Assembly (NCBI GenBank): GCA_010015675.1
Contig: ML976997.1
Span: 57,149-121,148 of the forward strand
Reading direction: 5' to 3'
From: Byssothecium circinans
Lineage: Eukaryota; Ascomycota; Dothideomycetes; Pleosporales; Massarinaceae
Length of the DNA: 64,000 bases
Made by a program: the position numbers and the translations under genes. This document shows, one piece after another, positions 46,123-57,981 of the stretch. Position 1 is the stretch's first letter, and every line of letters starts with the position of its first letter. The notes under the pieces are model-generated. The model was not told where the DNA came from and did not search any database. It saw only the letters and a list, made by a program, of their open reading frames with translations.

Positions 46123-47975
46123 ATGGCAGGTCCTGGTGGCGGTCCATCCAGGCGCAGTCACACCAAGTCTCGGAAAGGTTGCAAGACATGCAAGAAGAGA
46201 CACATTCGCTGTGATGAAACGTTTCCGCAATGGTAAGTTCCAGTACAGAGAGAGCAGCGCGAACGCAAACTGACGATAGTCGTAGTCGCAATTGCACAAA
46301 ACACCAGGTCCGCTGCGACTACATGGACAGTCCAACCGCCATGATCCCAGAGTCACCGAAGTCACCTCAACATCCGAACCTTCTCTGGACGCCCGAGATC
46401 GATGCTACCGTCGAGCTCTGGCGACAGACTGGGGAGTTTCCCTTCCCCGACCTGAGGGTGTACCGGCAACCAAAATGGAGAGCCTTCCCCAAGACTGATC
46501 TTCGCCTCGTCCACCATCTTGCATCCATCTCCAACGAAATGTTCAGGAATCAAACATCAAATCTCACTCTGTGGACTGATATGATGCCAAAGTAAGCACT
46601 TCGTATTTCCGCCGTTATCCCGTTATCTCGTGTTCGGCAATCTATCACCAACGCATGGGTCATTCTGACAGCAGCAGATTCTTGAGCCTCGCTGCATCGC
46701 ACCCCTTTGTGATGCACTCCATTCTCGCATTTTCTGCGTCGCATCTAGCGTGGATCAGTCAGTCGAGTGAGACGCGAAATCTCGCGTTTCATCACGCGGG
46801 CATCGCCCTCAAGGGCTTGCATGAAGGCATCGCAAACTTCACGAAAGTGAACTCGGATGCGGTGCTCGCGTCATCACTTCTCCTTGCCTGGCAAGCAACT
46901 GACTGGTAAGTTCTTCAAGCGCTGCTGTTTATTGTCATCGCTGACTGAGTTCATTAGGCGAGGATGGGCTTCTCTAGTCACTGGTACGCGTACAGTAATC
47001 CAGGCCATGCAGCAATGGCGACACGAGTCCATGTTCGCCGAATTCATCGCCGAGCACAACCCTATGGCAAACAAGAGCTACATGAACCCGATCAGCTCGC
47101 CAGTGACGCAAGAGTCGCGAAGAGAGCATCTTCATGTCCTCTCAGATATCCAGGAGTCCTTGCAGCGATTGCAACCGTATCTCAGCCTCAATCGGCACGA
47201 GCAAGAAGGAAAGTGGGTCGATCAGCTCCGAGGTTACATTGACCGATTGATGAACGCTGGCCCCGCGTCAACAACTGAAGAACAATTCGGTCAGCTATAC
47301 GCTCTCCGTAAGTGGCTATTTTGGGTCCCGATCTCGCTTCTTGCAGCCAAGCGCGCCGATGCCACCGTCCTAGTCGTCCTTGCGCACTTCTACGCCACGG
47401 CTCTGGCGTTGGAGCCTTTGTTCCCTGATATTGGTGCCGTCTTCTGCGCAAATTTGGCTTTGGGACCATTGGAGCAGATCATACTCCTTGTTCAAGGCTA
47501 CCAAAACCCCAGCTACGACGACCGAACACAGTCAGTCTCATACCTGATTCAGTTTCCCAGCGATATTGCAACTTCATTCAAGACACGGAGGGAATGGGCG
47601 AGGCAACAAGCCGAAGAGGGTTCTCCAATCCAGCAATCGGCTTACGGTTTGGAAACTTTGAACCTGGATATCCAGAATCAGATCGCACAGTACAGCTACG
47701 GGCAGAGCCTGAGTCCGGCATTCGCTCCTTCACCACTGAGTATCTTCCCCGTCACAGGTCTGTCATCTGGACAGACATCACCATACCTGGAAGTGCCGCG
47801 CACAACGGTCGAGCAGTACGGCAGTAGTACCGCGTCGTATACGTCTCCGCTGGGGTCCCCCGCTACAGTCCCGCCGCCATACCCGCCTCTCGAAGTAGAG
47901 CATGCATTTAACTTCGGTATGCCCATGTACCATCCCAGCGGGTTCGTGACGACTCCCTCTACCATCTGGACGTAA
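46123..47975 (+). CDS. Zn2Cys6 transcription factor (Upc2-like layout)
   Basis: Four exons, 46123-46232, 46286-46591, 46678-46905 and 46958-47975, give 553 aa. The binuclear zinc cluster is C20-x2-C23-x6-C30-x6-C37-x2-C40-x6-C47 in GCKTCKKRHIRCDETFPQC and RNCTKHQVRC, interrupted by the first intron inside C37. This cluster, the short linker, and LAASHPFVMHSILAFSASHLAW followed by AWQATDWRGWASLVTG are the pattern of Upc2/Ecm22-like regulators; whether it controls sterol genes is inference. The third exon start is ambiguous: the CAGCAG acceptors at 46674 and 46677 differ by one residue and one substitution. A TAA at 47973 ends the frame, but coding-like sequence continues in another frame (see 47968-48192). 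Confidence 0.9.
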
Positions 47976-48192
47976 AAAACGCGAGGCTGAACGATCGTCC
48001 AGGGCCCCTTCTTCTACGTTGCGATCTCAGCCTCTTCCTCCGCCTCATTTGCTTACTTCCAACACTGCACCGCTTGCGAGACCTGATTTGGGGGAAACGC
48101 CGGTTCTGCCTCCACTTTCCACTCAGGCGGGAAGCGTAGCGTATCCTTTGCAATTACCGCCGCTGCCTCTGCCACAGTACAGTGGTGCCTAA
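47968..48192 (+). other. Open, coding-like tail in another frame after the regulator's stop
   Basis: Overlapping the TAA of the regulator, frame 1 stays open for 74 codons to TAA at 48190-48192. It reads GRKKREAERSSRAPSSTLRS, then PLPPPHLLTSN, and ends PLQLPPLPLPQYSGA. A basic cluster followed by Pro-rich sequence looks like a regulator C terminus. It may be a frameshifted former tail, an assembly error in the A6 run at 47974-47979, or chance. Confidence 0.4.
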
Positions 48193-51100
48193 CCCATCTT
48201 ACGACTTTACGACATATACCATTCGAGATTCGGCACATGCATAGCGCTTCAGTTCTAAGCTTCCAGCCATGCCTTTTCCACTCCGACGACACCGCTCGGC
48301 GAACTTCATCGCGCCGCAGCATAGTTTTCTTGCCATTCCCTCAATGTATTTTAGTTTCATTTCTGTCACGATTTACATCGCTATGTGTTGGAGAATCATC
48401 ATGTTTTAAGACATATTTATTGGTTGGTGCTTGATTCTGTAGATTTCCCGGCTGCAACATACCCCAAAGAACGAGAATCTTCCTCTGGTCATCGGCCAAT
48501 GTTGGGATTGCAGTTTTTGTCTTACCTGATATACATATATAGACTTCAGCAGCTGAAGAGCCGAAAAACCGGTGGGACGAATGGAGTATTCGAAGACTAT
48601 GATCGACGTCTTCTCGTCTAACGTGTGGCATTCTAGAAGCAACTGTCAGACCACCCATGCATGCATCACATGATGGCAAATGATGAAGGTGTGCATACTC
48701 GTGCATACATGTGCATGTGCAGTGTGGATAAAACCGGTATTGCAACGGTGCCATCTCCTGCGGCAACCAACTTGAATAAAAACTGCAGCGAACGCATCGG
48801 TTGGTAAAAAGCCAGCAGCAGGCCATCGGCTCGGGATCCATCTAGACCCCATGAGCTGAAAACAGATAAGCTTAATTTCGAGCCTGTCCTGCGTCCACGG
48901 GTGCCATGTGCCCGTTTGCCTGCACCAAGCCCATGTAGGCAATAAAAACTGCTGCTCAAAATAACCACACCACCAACGAGGTGGATGACCTTTTCGGCTA
49001 GCGTACTGTAGCCGGGCTGGGGCAGGGACATGGAGCCAGCTAGTGCAGCATGTTGAAGAAGCAGATCCGTGGGGTCCTTTTCTCTCGAAAATATGAACCT
49101 TCCTCTTCTTCTTCTCGGTCTGCAGGGGAGATCCAGCGGTGCATGCCCGTGTCCAACGGACATCGAACGTTCAACAAATTATCGAATACATGCGTCCGGA
49201 AGGAAATGATATGATATATAGGAGTGTCATGCATTAGCGTGCCGAAGAGAGAGAGCAGGTAGAGCAGAAGGTCAGAGTATCTGCAAAGGAACCAGGACCA
49301 CCAGGATCAGGACCAGGACCCTGCTTTTCCCGCCTGCCGGCTGCAGGATGCGATGCGATGCGGATGCACCTGCGGCTCGAAATAGAAAGCCAGCTTAACT
49401 GTGTTGAGAAGCGTCTGCGATGGTCACGTGGTCTGTGTAGAGTAGGCAACATTTGAACATGGAATAATGTTATCATAGCTAGCTAGGTATGTAAGGTAAG
49501 CTGTGCGTGCCTGGTTATCAGATCGTCGTTGTTTCCTCGCTTTGCCTTGTCCTTGTCGAGTGGAGAGCGCAAGGACCTTTTGTTGTAGCTTGCTTCATAC
49601 CCTGGAGAAATGCGCTGGGAGTGGAGATGGTGATGGGCAGATCATAGCGAAGCACAGCCACATGGGAAGCGATGTGCAAGTGGCGCGCGGGATAGGACTG
49701 ACCGGTGAACGGGCTCTCCGGGACCGGTGTCAGGTTGATCGATCATCACCGATCGGCTTTTTTCTTTGTTCGCGCGAGGGTCTGTGAGTAGGTACTCGAA
49801 GCTATGCAGTCGACGAAGTGGTGATGATTGTTGTGGAGGTTGAGGCCGTTGACTACCCCGGGTATGTTTATAGTGGAGAGCATGATATTAGTTTGGGCGG
49901 TGACTATCCAGTCTACGGCCGTAAGTATGCTTGGAGGCCTACTGCAAGGCTGGCTCCAAGGTACCTAATGTTTGAGGGAGAGAAGGGCTAGGTACCACAT
50001 GTTCCGAAATAAGGCTTACCATCGACGGGATTCTAATCAGCGATGTGTCGAGGATCCGCACGGCCTAATTATAAGCCGGAAGTGGTGATTCTACCAACCA
50101 ACTTGCGAGGTCGGAAATCGGCAGTGCGCTGCTTCCTCATCATGATGAATGATGCATCACATGTCCATGGCCTTAAACCATCCTAGCTCCAAATGTTTAC
50201 ACATTCTTCTTATCGCATCATCCCGGCTAATAACGGCCTTGTCTCGCTTTACTAGGAAGGCACGATGTTGCGAGGTACGGTACATACATTTTCCTATGTC
50301 TACAACCCCACATCGATATAGATACCTCCAACCTCTTTGCAAACCTTGCTCTTCCGCAAATTACAGGCACCCATCCATGTACCCCTCTAGATATTCCTAG
50401 TCTACACGCTACGGGAGCCAGATTTTAGCGTGCCCCATCGCTCGTCGCTTACCCTTGTCCAGGAAGCCGGTTCGAAGATTGCGGGCTCGGGCTGGTTCCA
50501 GGTCAGGTGCTAGCGTGCGGAAAGCAATCAAACTAGGTTTACGACTTCTTGGTGGCGCCGCGTTGGGGTATTGCACTGGGCGGGGCTGGGAGGCGGAGGG
50601 GGGAATGTTTAGGAAGACGGGCCGGTGTTGTTGAATAGTGGAGAAGCGAAATTCGTTGGTACGCGAAGAGCTAAAGCACACTTGCTCTCGAGGGCATCCG
50701 GAAGGAGAAGAGGGTGGCGTGTACGGTCGAAAACATTCATTGTTGGCAGCAGTGACGTGATGAGTGGGAGCCTGGGAGAATAGTGTTGGGGATCAATCGT
50801 TAACGTCGGAAAGCTGGCGAATAGGTGGGAAGGGGTGGACGGCGATTCCGGAACGATTTAGCACCTTAAGATAGTGTATGAGAATTCCGCCCATATCTGC
50901 CTCGCCGTAGCACGGAGGTATAGTCGGTCACTGTTGCTCGTAGAACAGATGAGCACTAACAAATTGCTTAATGCTCTTATGGACCAAGTTTAAACGTAAT
51001 TTGGTGAATGGTGTTTTCACATTTCCAATGAATTATGTTATCAGTGGCTCGCTGTTCGGGCAGGCACGAGGTCACAGTCGTATACGTTACTCTAAGAACT

Positions 51101-51372
51101 GTAGACACGAACACAACAAAATATTACTGTCAGACTTGCAACGTGAAGATAAGAAAACGCCTCTGCATCAGTACCTTCGGCAGTGTCAGACATTGCGTCA
51201 CAACAATTCTCTTATACGGCGTGCCGATCGATCGGAACCTCGGAATAATTCCGATATCGGGTAAACTCTCGGTCCGACGCTAACTCCGAGATATATGGCG
51301 CCTGCGGTGAGGCAAGCCAGCAATATGCACGAACCCACTAACACTTTGCAGTAGCTCTTGAACAACTGCGCA
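48193..51372. other. Intergenic region, 3.2 kb
   Basis: No gene recognised. At about 50020-50105 on the minus strand a degenerate tRNA-like stretch is present (D-arm-like GGTTGGTAGAATC, loop with TTATAAT), but the acceptor ends do not pair. GGACCA-type short repeats occur at 49288-49320. Confidence 0.45.
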
Positions 51373-52478
51373 ATGTCCGGAGGCTGGAACACGATAGAAA
51401 GCGATGCGGTATGATTTCTACTCGCAAAATGGGTTGTTGTGCAAGTGCTGACCCCGCGTCCAGGGCGTATTCACGTACCTCATCGAGAAACTCGGCGTTA
51501 AGGATGTGCAGTTCGAGGAGCTCATCACGCTCGAACCTGACGAGCTGAAGCGACTGGGGAAGATATACGGTGTCATATTCTTGTTCAAGTACCCTACTGG
51601 TGAGGCAAGGACGGACAAACAGAAGGATGGTAGTTTCGACCATGAGGCGGCGAACAACATCTTCTTTGCGGCACAGACGATACAAAATGCATGTGGTACA
51701 CAGGCGCTGCTCTCAGTGCTGCTAAACAAGGATGATGAGGTGGAAATCGGAAAAGACTTGAAAGAGTTCAAGGAGTTCACGGGCGAGTTCCCGCCAGAGG
51801 TATGTGGCATGGTGGGGTTGATATAGGCAAAGGCGCTGATAAACCTTTGAACAGTTCCGTGGCGAGACGCTGTCGAACTCGGACGTCATTCGAGAAGTAC
51901 ACAACTCCTTCGCCAGGTCGTCGCCGTTCATAGACGAGACACAGCGAACCGCGACCGAGGATGACGACGTGTACCACTTCATCGCGTAAGATCATGTCAT
52001 TACGCTTTGTTCGTGCATATTTAATATCGTAACTAGCTACACCTCAATAAACAATACCCTCTACGAACTCGATGGTCTCCAACCCGCCCCGATATCCCAC
52101 GGCTCCTGCAAAACATCCGAGTTCCCGGACAAAATCATCCCCGTCCTGCAGCGCCGCATTGCCCGCTACCCCGCCACCGAGATCCGCTTCAACCTTCTCG
52201 CCTGCGTCCAAGACCTACGTATCCGCGCCAAAGAGATTGGGGATATGGAAGCGTTGGAAGAGCAGGAGGACAAGCGGAGTGCGTGGTTGTGGGAGAATGC
52301 CCTGCGAAGGCATAACTTTGTCGGGTTTGTGGGGGAGCTGATGAAGGGGGTCACGAAGGCCAAGTTGGCGCAGGGTGGGGGCGCATATGGGAAGTGGATC
52401 GAGGATGCGAAGGGCAAGACGAAGAAGAGGACCGACGAGAGGAGAAAGCAGGGCATAGCCAGTGATGGTATTGACTGA
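51373..52478 (+). CDS. uch2: Ubiquitin C-terminal hydrolase, UCH37/UCHL5 type
   Basis: Cysteine deubiquitinase that in other eukaryotes associates with the 26S proteasome through its C-terminal domain. Exons 51373-51408, 51464-51799, 51855-51985 and 52037-52478 give 314 aa. Catalytic residues are visible: C89 in [12 protein letters not shown]165 in DDVYHFIAY and D180 in LYELDGLQ, with the family start [22 protein letters not shown]. The C-terminal helical domain has [13 protein letters not shown] and [20 protein letters not shown], which separates this type from short UCHs. The tail [15 protein letters not shown] is basic. All three introns are 51-55 nt and restore conserved residues; the active-site histidine lies nine bases before the third donor. 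Confidence 0.95.
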
Positions 52479-54533
52479 GGAAGAGGTGATGGAGGGCGTG
52501 ACAGTAATATCAGTGGGCAATGTATCGTGAGATATGGACAATGTGCGGACTGCAAGCGATCACTAATGAAGCCATTTGATACCGGCAAGTGTCGAGCTGT
52601 CGGTATCAATACACATCGAATCCAGATCGCCACTCCGTACCCACAAGTCATAGAAATCCACATCGATCCTACCAATTCGGATCCTCCATATGAATAGTGT
52701 ACATTATCACTTAAACGTCCAAGGCGCTTCAACATCATGCACAAACCAATTCATTAACCTACATTTGCCAGTGTCCGTGGGGGTATAGAACAGCCACAAT
52801 GGCAGGGTATAGTCACAATCAATAGACAGGGTGCCTTGAAGATAATACCCCGAACTTCAATCCCAAACACCAACAATAGTCCATTCCCAAAGCCGCAAAT
52901 CCAAACGGACATTCTCCCTATAACGATCTCGGCTTCTCGGCCTCCTTTCCGCCCTCGCCTAATACCCATACTTACAACCAACCCAATGAGGAAATCCACG
53001 ACACCAATTTCCATCCCGTCTTTAAGCCTGGCGACCGTGCAAATTCGCCGCCGAAGACACATGCCATGGAAAATGATCTGCGGTAAAGTATATCAAGTCT
53101 CCTAAAGCTCAGAGATATTCCACAAGGGATATCATGTATACCACACATTCCAATAACTTTCCCCACCGCTTAAACAATTCCAGACAACGGCAAGGGTTCA
53201 ATATTCCATCGTTCCACCATTCCCCCCTTCCATCCTCCCATCTTTCCATCTCAGAAGGATTCCGCGTGCGTAGGATTCTGCGATGGCCGTTGGGGAACTC
53301 CTATAAAAAGAAGTCCAGGTCCGCAACGTTCAGGAAATGATGTGTTACAAGGTCCAGGTTCTCAGCCTACATACTGTACATACACCTACTGTAAAAAGCG
53401 ACAAATTCACCTTCCTTGCTCGGAAAAGATGTTCGCACTGTCCAGCACAGCCTTGCGAAACGCGCTCGGGTCCTGACCGTCCTGATAACGACAAGGATGG
53501 GAGTGTTGATGTAAGACTCAAGTATTTCGCTGTACGCGGCTGTTAATTGGTCGGTGTGTTGCGCGGTACGAGCGCTGATTGGGCGGGCGGTCTGGCTTGG
53601 AGATCGATGTGGTTCCTGCGTCTTACGGCCGTAGGAGTTTTCAAGGTTGGTGTGAAGGGGCGGAGCACGTGATGCATCGGGTCCCCGTGCGGTGGACTCC
53701 GCTGCAGCTTCTTGGTCTGAGACAGGTACAAGTCCATGGTCTGACGCTTTTGCGAAGTTTGTATATTCAAATAATCCGACCGAGCTGTTGTGTGGGGTCC
53801 TCACTTCCGTGAAACGGTTGCAAGGCTGAATGGGTTGGTAGTAATGCTGTTATAGTGGTGTGGTTATGAGTCGGTGCACTGTCGTGTCTGTACACAGCGT
53901 TAAAGGATGTACGCTGGTCTGGTCACCATGACTTGTGCAAGTGGGTGCTAATAGGACGTAAGAGGATGGCATTTACACTCTGGGATATTGTATATATTCT
54001 TTATCACTCATATTACTATCTAGCTGCGCTTGCTTCCCCCCTCACTTCCCCCCTCACTTCCCCGGCATCATGCATACCATCATACCCATCTCCTCCTCCA
54101 ACAATATCGAGATTCCTAAGTGCCAACATTCTGATTTTCCAAACTATGCCAAAACTCCTCGCTGGAAAGCCTAAAAAAGACGCTCGTTCTCATGCTCAAA
54201 ACGCTCCGCTGTGCAAATGAAGACCAAACAAATGAAAGAAACTGATCGAGGCTGTGCATATACATTACGGTCGTCAAGGCATACGTGCGGTCATGAAAGG
54301 GGGTCGTTAGTTGTTTAGGATGTGTACAAGCGAAGGATGAGAAGAAGAGAAGCGATTCCAAATCCAACTCTGCCACAAAGTGCGCATCGCAATGTGAACT
54401 GCCATGATGCACGCCGGAGCCCATAGAAACGAAATAGTGTTGCGAGGCAGACCCAAAGACGTGAGGAAGAAGCCGATCGAAGGAGCTAGCTTCGCCACAC
54501 CCTACTCGTGGGCCTTACACAGACGGAAAGTCC
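52479..54533. other. Convergent intergenic region, 2 kb
   Basis: Between the 3' ends of the UCH gene (+) and the coiled-coil protein gene (-). No convincing gene; open frames up to 145 codons (53367-53804, minus) lack family features. Confidence 0.45.
54034..54064. repeat. 12-bp tandem repeat, about 2.5 copies
   Basis: TTCCCCCCTCAC twice in a row, followed by TTCCCC. Confidence 0.7.
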
Positions 54534-56969
54534 TTAAAGCTCATCCCTGACAGCCGGGTCATCCCCACTGCTAGGTGTATCTAGCTCCTGGACAGGCTCA
54601 TCCTGGGGAGAAGACATGTCGGGCGAGGCAGATTCGGGTGACGTATCTTCAGGCTCGATGGGGGTGACCAACATGTCTGGCTCGTCGGATAAGTCGGGTG
54701 TTAACAACGCGGCGGCTGTCTCTGATCGCTTAACTTCTTCCGATGAAGAGGATGGGTCGACGGTTCCCGATGACGTATCGGCGGATACAGTTGGGGTGTC
54801 TTCAGACAAGGAAGCTGCTGCAACCTCGCTAGGCGTTTCTGAAGGTTGGGCAACAGACGTCGCTAGAATTGTGGGCGTTGAGGAAGCCTCAATGGTCTCG
54901 GAGGATATTTCAACCGATGCAGATGGAGTGGGCGTGCTCTCTGGCGCCGAGGCCTGCGAAAATTCGCCAGAGATGCCAAGTGACGGGACAATAGTCTCTA
55001 CCAATTCATAGACACTTTCCACTGATGGAAGCGCGGTGACCGTAAGCGTAGAAACAGAAGTCGTAGTCATTGTCGCTGTAGAGGTGATGACAACAGATGG
55101 AACTGCATCGCTCACTTGATCCACGAAAGGACCTGCGGAGAGTATGGGCAGGTTCTGATTGTCCATGTTCATGACAAGGTAGACAACCAAAACTGAGAGG
55201 ATGACAAGAATCAAGTTACTTGAGCTTTGCATAAGTATGAGTAGATAGTTCTTCAGCAGAGTGCTAAGAGGGACTTCTGTGGCCTTTGGTTGACGTGATA
55301 CGGATCGAGCTCTTCGGCGAGATCGACTATGAGTTTTTCGCTCTGTGGAGGGATCATCGAAGACTGGGGGTGCCTCTGCCGCGGCTTTCTCCTGCTGCTT
55401 CCTTAGAATATCCTCCATTGCGCGGAGGCGTTCTGCAACTGAATTCGCCTCGGCCATAGCTTGAGCCTCGAATTCTAGTCTCATAGTTTCTTTCGCCTCT
55501 TCGATCTTTTCGTACAACGTTTCTTCCAGTCTCCTCTTCTCAACCGCCTCCTGTTCGAGCTTTTGATGTAATGCAGCGGTTTCCTCTTCCATACGACTCT
55601 GCAATTGGATCTCTGCTGCTCTTTGCTTGATTTCTGCCTCTTCTTCGGCCTGTTTCTGCTTCACCGCTTCTTCTTGGATCTGGCGCTGAAGCTCTTCAGC
55701 ATACATCTTCTTTCGCTGGGCCGCTTCCTCTTCGATCAACCTCTTGTCCAGAGCCTTTCGGACGTCTTCGGGGATCCAGGGCGTAATCTCGACATCGCAC
55801 CTCTCCATCTCAGCCCACGCTGCTAGCCACGCGCCAGCCCTCATGAGGCCATTTGCAGCATATATTTTGATATCCCACCGCTTAGTGCCTGCGCCCACAC
55901 CTTTCCCCGGCTTCTTCACTTGGCGGTGACAATCCGTGCAAAGACTCTCGTCTTCTGAATGGACCTCCTCTTCAACTGTAATTGTGCCTCCGCTCATACG
56001 ACTACCACGACCTGTACCATCGTCTACTACGCTCCCCCTGTCATCGTCGTTGAGATGTTCATTATCCTCATCCTCATCCTCATCCTCCGGACCGATAAAG
56101 TGACCGCACTTAAGTAGTCGGGGCACTTTGAGCTCAAGGCTCTCCAATATGCGCTCCTCCAAGACTTCATACTCGTCCCGGGGATGCGGTATCAATAATC
56201 CTCGTCGCATGAGAATAATGTCCTGCAGCTTCTCCTCCAGCACCCGGTAGTTCTCAACCAGCCACTCGGGCATCACTTTGACCATCATATCGTGGGAACA
56301 CGGCATCTGCATCGGAAGAATCGTGACGTGCAACAGCACCAGTGGAAACTGCTGCGGCGTGGGGGTTGGATGTGGGCTTTCGCGTGCCTGGTTGTCCCGG
56401 TGCAAGCTCTCTCTGTGCGACCGATGCCTCCTCGAGCCAGTGGTCGACATACTGTCCGACCTTCCGCTTTTACTCGGCGTTGCAAGCTTATAGTTTCCCT
56501 TCAAGCGCTCCCGTGAAGCTTCGATAGCGGGCAACGGCGGCGGCGAGGCCATCTGCATCGCACGTACGGAGGCTGGGTTGCGAAACGTCGGTCGCTCTTT
56601 GCGTGGCGAATACCTCGAATCGAGATTGTTGGCTGGTAGAATGGGTTTCGAAGCGACTGAGATCTCGGACGGGAGCGACGAGACGAAGCTGGTTGTGGTT
56701 ATACCCGACACGCGACGGGACGGCGAGCTAGAGAGAATCGAGGGGCGGGATGTGTATGAGGCGCTGTATCGCTGAGGCTGGTCTTGCGCTTCGTCGTCGT
56801 GCTCAATGCTGGGGATGGCTTCGTCGACCCCTGGAAGAGACATTTCCGAGTTGAACGACACATCACCCTCATATACATCCGACGGAGATGGCGGCTCGTG
56901 GTCCTCTGGATCCTCGTAGATGGCGAAGGGAGTCGCACCCGGCGGTGGTGAGTGATGGACTGTCGTCAT
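54534..56969 (-). CDS. Large coiled-coil, single-pass membrane protein, unknown function (811 aa)
   Basis: Single exon from the first in-frame ATG (56969, MTTVHHSPPPG). Layout: disordered Ser/Pro-rich N terminus (about 1-220); a folded-looking region with MMVKVMPEWLVENYRVLEEK and LLKCGHFIGPED (about 235-300); LCTDCHRQVKKPGKG (about 343), a possible half zinc site with CGH; KRWDIKIYAANGLMRAGAWLAAWAEMERCDVEITPWIP; a long Glu/Lys/Gln coiled coil (about 405-535); an Arg/Ser patch (SRSRRRARSVSRQ); one membrane segment (about 585-605, NLILVILSVLVVYLVM); and a Ser/Thr/Glu-rich end of about 200 residues. The order suggests a nuclear-envelope or ER protein with a cytosolic or nuclear coiled coil, but that is inference. 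The family is known to me only as conserved fungal proteins without firm function. Confidence 0.82.
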   Translation of the reverse strand: MTTVHHSPPPGATPFAIYEDPEDHEPPSPSDVYEGDVSFNSEMSLPGVDEAIPSIEHDDEAQDQPQRYSASYTSRPSILSSSPSRRVSGITTTSFVSSLPSEISVASKPILPANNLDSRYSPRKERPTFRNPASVRAMQMASPPPLPAIEASRERLKGNYKLATPSKSGRSDSMSTTGSRRHRSHRESLHRDNQARESPHPTPTPQQFPLVLLHVTILPMQMPCSHDMMVKVMPEWLVENYRVLEEKLQDIILMRRGLLIPHPRDEYEVLEERILESLELKVPRLLKCGHFIGPEDEDEDEDNEHLNDDDRGSVVDDGTGRGSRMSGGTITVEEEVHSEDESLCTDCHRQVKKPGKGVGAGTKRWDIKIYAANGLMRAGAWLAAWAEMERCDVEITPWIPEDVRKALDKRLIEEEAAQRKKMYAEELQRQIQEEAVKQKQAEEEAEIKQRAAEIQLQSRMEEETAALHQKLEQEAVEKRRLEETLYEKIEEAKETMRLEFEAQAMAEANSVAERLRAMEDILRKQQEKAAAEAPPVFDDPSTERKTHSRSRRRARSVSRQPKATEVPLSTLLKNYLLILMQSSSNLILVILSVLVVYLVMNMDNQNLPILSAGPFVDQVSDAVPSVVITSTATMTTTSVSTLTVTALPSVESVYELVETIVPSLGISGEFSQASAPESTPTPSASVEISSETIEASSTPTILATSVAQPSETPSEVAAASLSEDTPTVSADTSSGTVDPSSSSEEVKRSETAAALLTPDLSDEPDMLVTPIEPEDTSPESASPDMSSPQDEPVQELDTPSSGDDPAVRDEL

Positions 56970-57465
56970 GTCGGACGTCTCTCTTTCGTGCGACGGCGAT
57001 GCGATGATGAAGCTCAGGGTCCGACGCGGAGCAAACGATTGCGGGAGATAGTAATAGAAATCTGCCAACTGTACAATTGCCAATTAGCAGCAATTTTGGC
57101 TTGGGTTTTTAATTCTTCGTCTGATGTTGAGGTATGCGTGCTGCGGTCCGGACCGTATCCTCCGGGTTGTGTTGTCTTGTTTGGGCGCTAAAACGTTGAT
57201 CCAGCCGAGGCGGTTGCAGAGGTAACCGGCATCTGCCAGCACACCTCCACACCATGACTACGTGTTCATATTTCACGTCCTAGTCACTGCATTTCCGGTA
57301 TTTTATTGAAAGCAGTCTCATTGTGCACTCGCGCAAAGGGGAATAGGAAGCCTCATTCCAGGCGACATTCAAACATTCAAAGCAACCAACTTTTATCCAC
57401 CGAACCTGATCATTGCATTTCTATCTACCTCCAACAAAGGAACATCCCTATGAATCACTCCTTCG
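56970..57465. other. Intergenic region upstream of the coiled-coil protein gene
   Basis: The frame of the coiled-coil protein stays open to about 57083 without an ATG. No other gene. Confidence 0.4.
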
Positions 57466-57981
57466 TTACTTATCCACACAAACCATCCTCTCCCCCTTCT
57501 TCCCAAAGCACGCAACACCCTCCTCATTCTTCTTCACCTTCCCTACAAAAACATGCCCCTCGCAATCATCCCTCTTACAACACCACCTCGCCACCTCCCC
57601 TCCTTTCTCCAGCACATAGCACCCCTCCTGACAAACCTTATTGTTCCCTCCATATACATGTTCGCAGCGCATGCCCAACGTGAACTGGTACGCTTTTATC
57701 TTCACCGTCTTGGTCTTCATGTCAGGGAGGTCGCGGAGCTCGAACATGTCGTATGTTTGGGGATCGGATTGGAGAGGATTTGGCTTGATGACGTGGTGGT
57801 GAGAAGCGACTACGGGAGTGCGGGTTAGGAAGGAGGGGATGTAGCGTGGTGGTGGGCGTGGAGGGATGTGTATAAGGAGTGTGTAGATGGTATCGTGGTT
57901 TTCATACTCGTTGAGGGGATCCAAGTACGGGGGAGCCGTAAAAGCCGAAGCGGCGATAGGTGTGTAGCTGTTTGGATCCAT
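57466..57981 (-). CDS. Small Cys-rich protein of unknown function (171 aa)
   Basis: Single exon, ATG 57981. The N-terminal half is Pro/Tyr-rich without a signal peptide. The C-terminal half (about 95-171) has MRCEHVYGGNNKVCQEGC, then ARWCCKRDDCEGHVF, then GVACFGKKGERMVCVDK. These clustered Cys and His residues resemble a small zinc-binding fold; ligand pairing is a guess. I do not recognise the family. Confidence 0.68.
   Translation of the reverse strand: MDPNSYTPIAASAFTAPPYLDPLNEYENHDTIYTLLIHIPPRPPPRYIPSFLTRTPVVASHHHVIKPNPLQSDPQTYDMFELRDLPDMKTKTVKIKAYQFTLGMRCEHVYGGNNKVCQEGCYVLEKGGEVARWCCKRDDCEGHVFVGKVKKNEEGVACFGKKGERMVCVDK

Noticed and set aside
50015..50105. Second tRNA-like stretch on the minus strand with a TTATAAT loop and a degenerate T-arm.
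   Set aside because: Acceptor arms (CCTCGCA and TCGATGG) do not pair and the anticodon loop is too long; looks like a decayed copy or chance.
53367..53804. 145-codon minus-strand frame between converging genes.
   Set aside because: No hydrophobic core pattern, family motif or splice partner.
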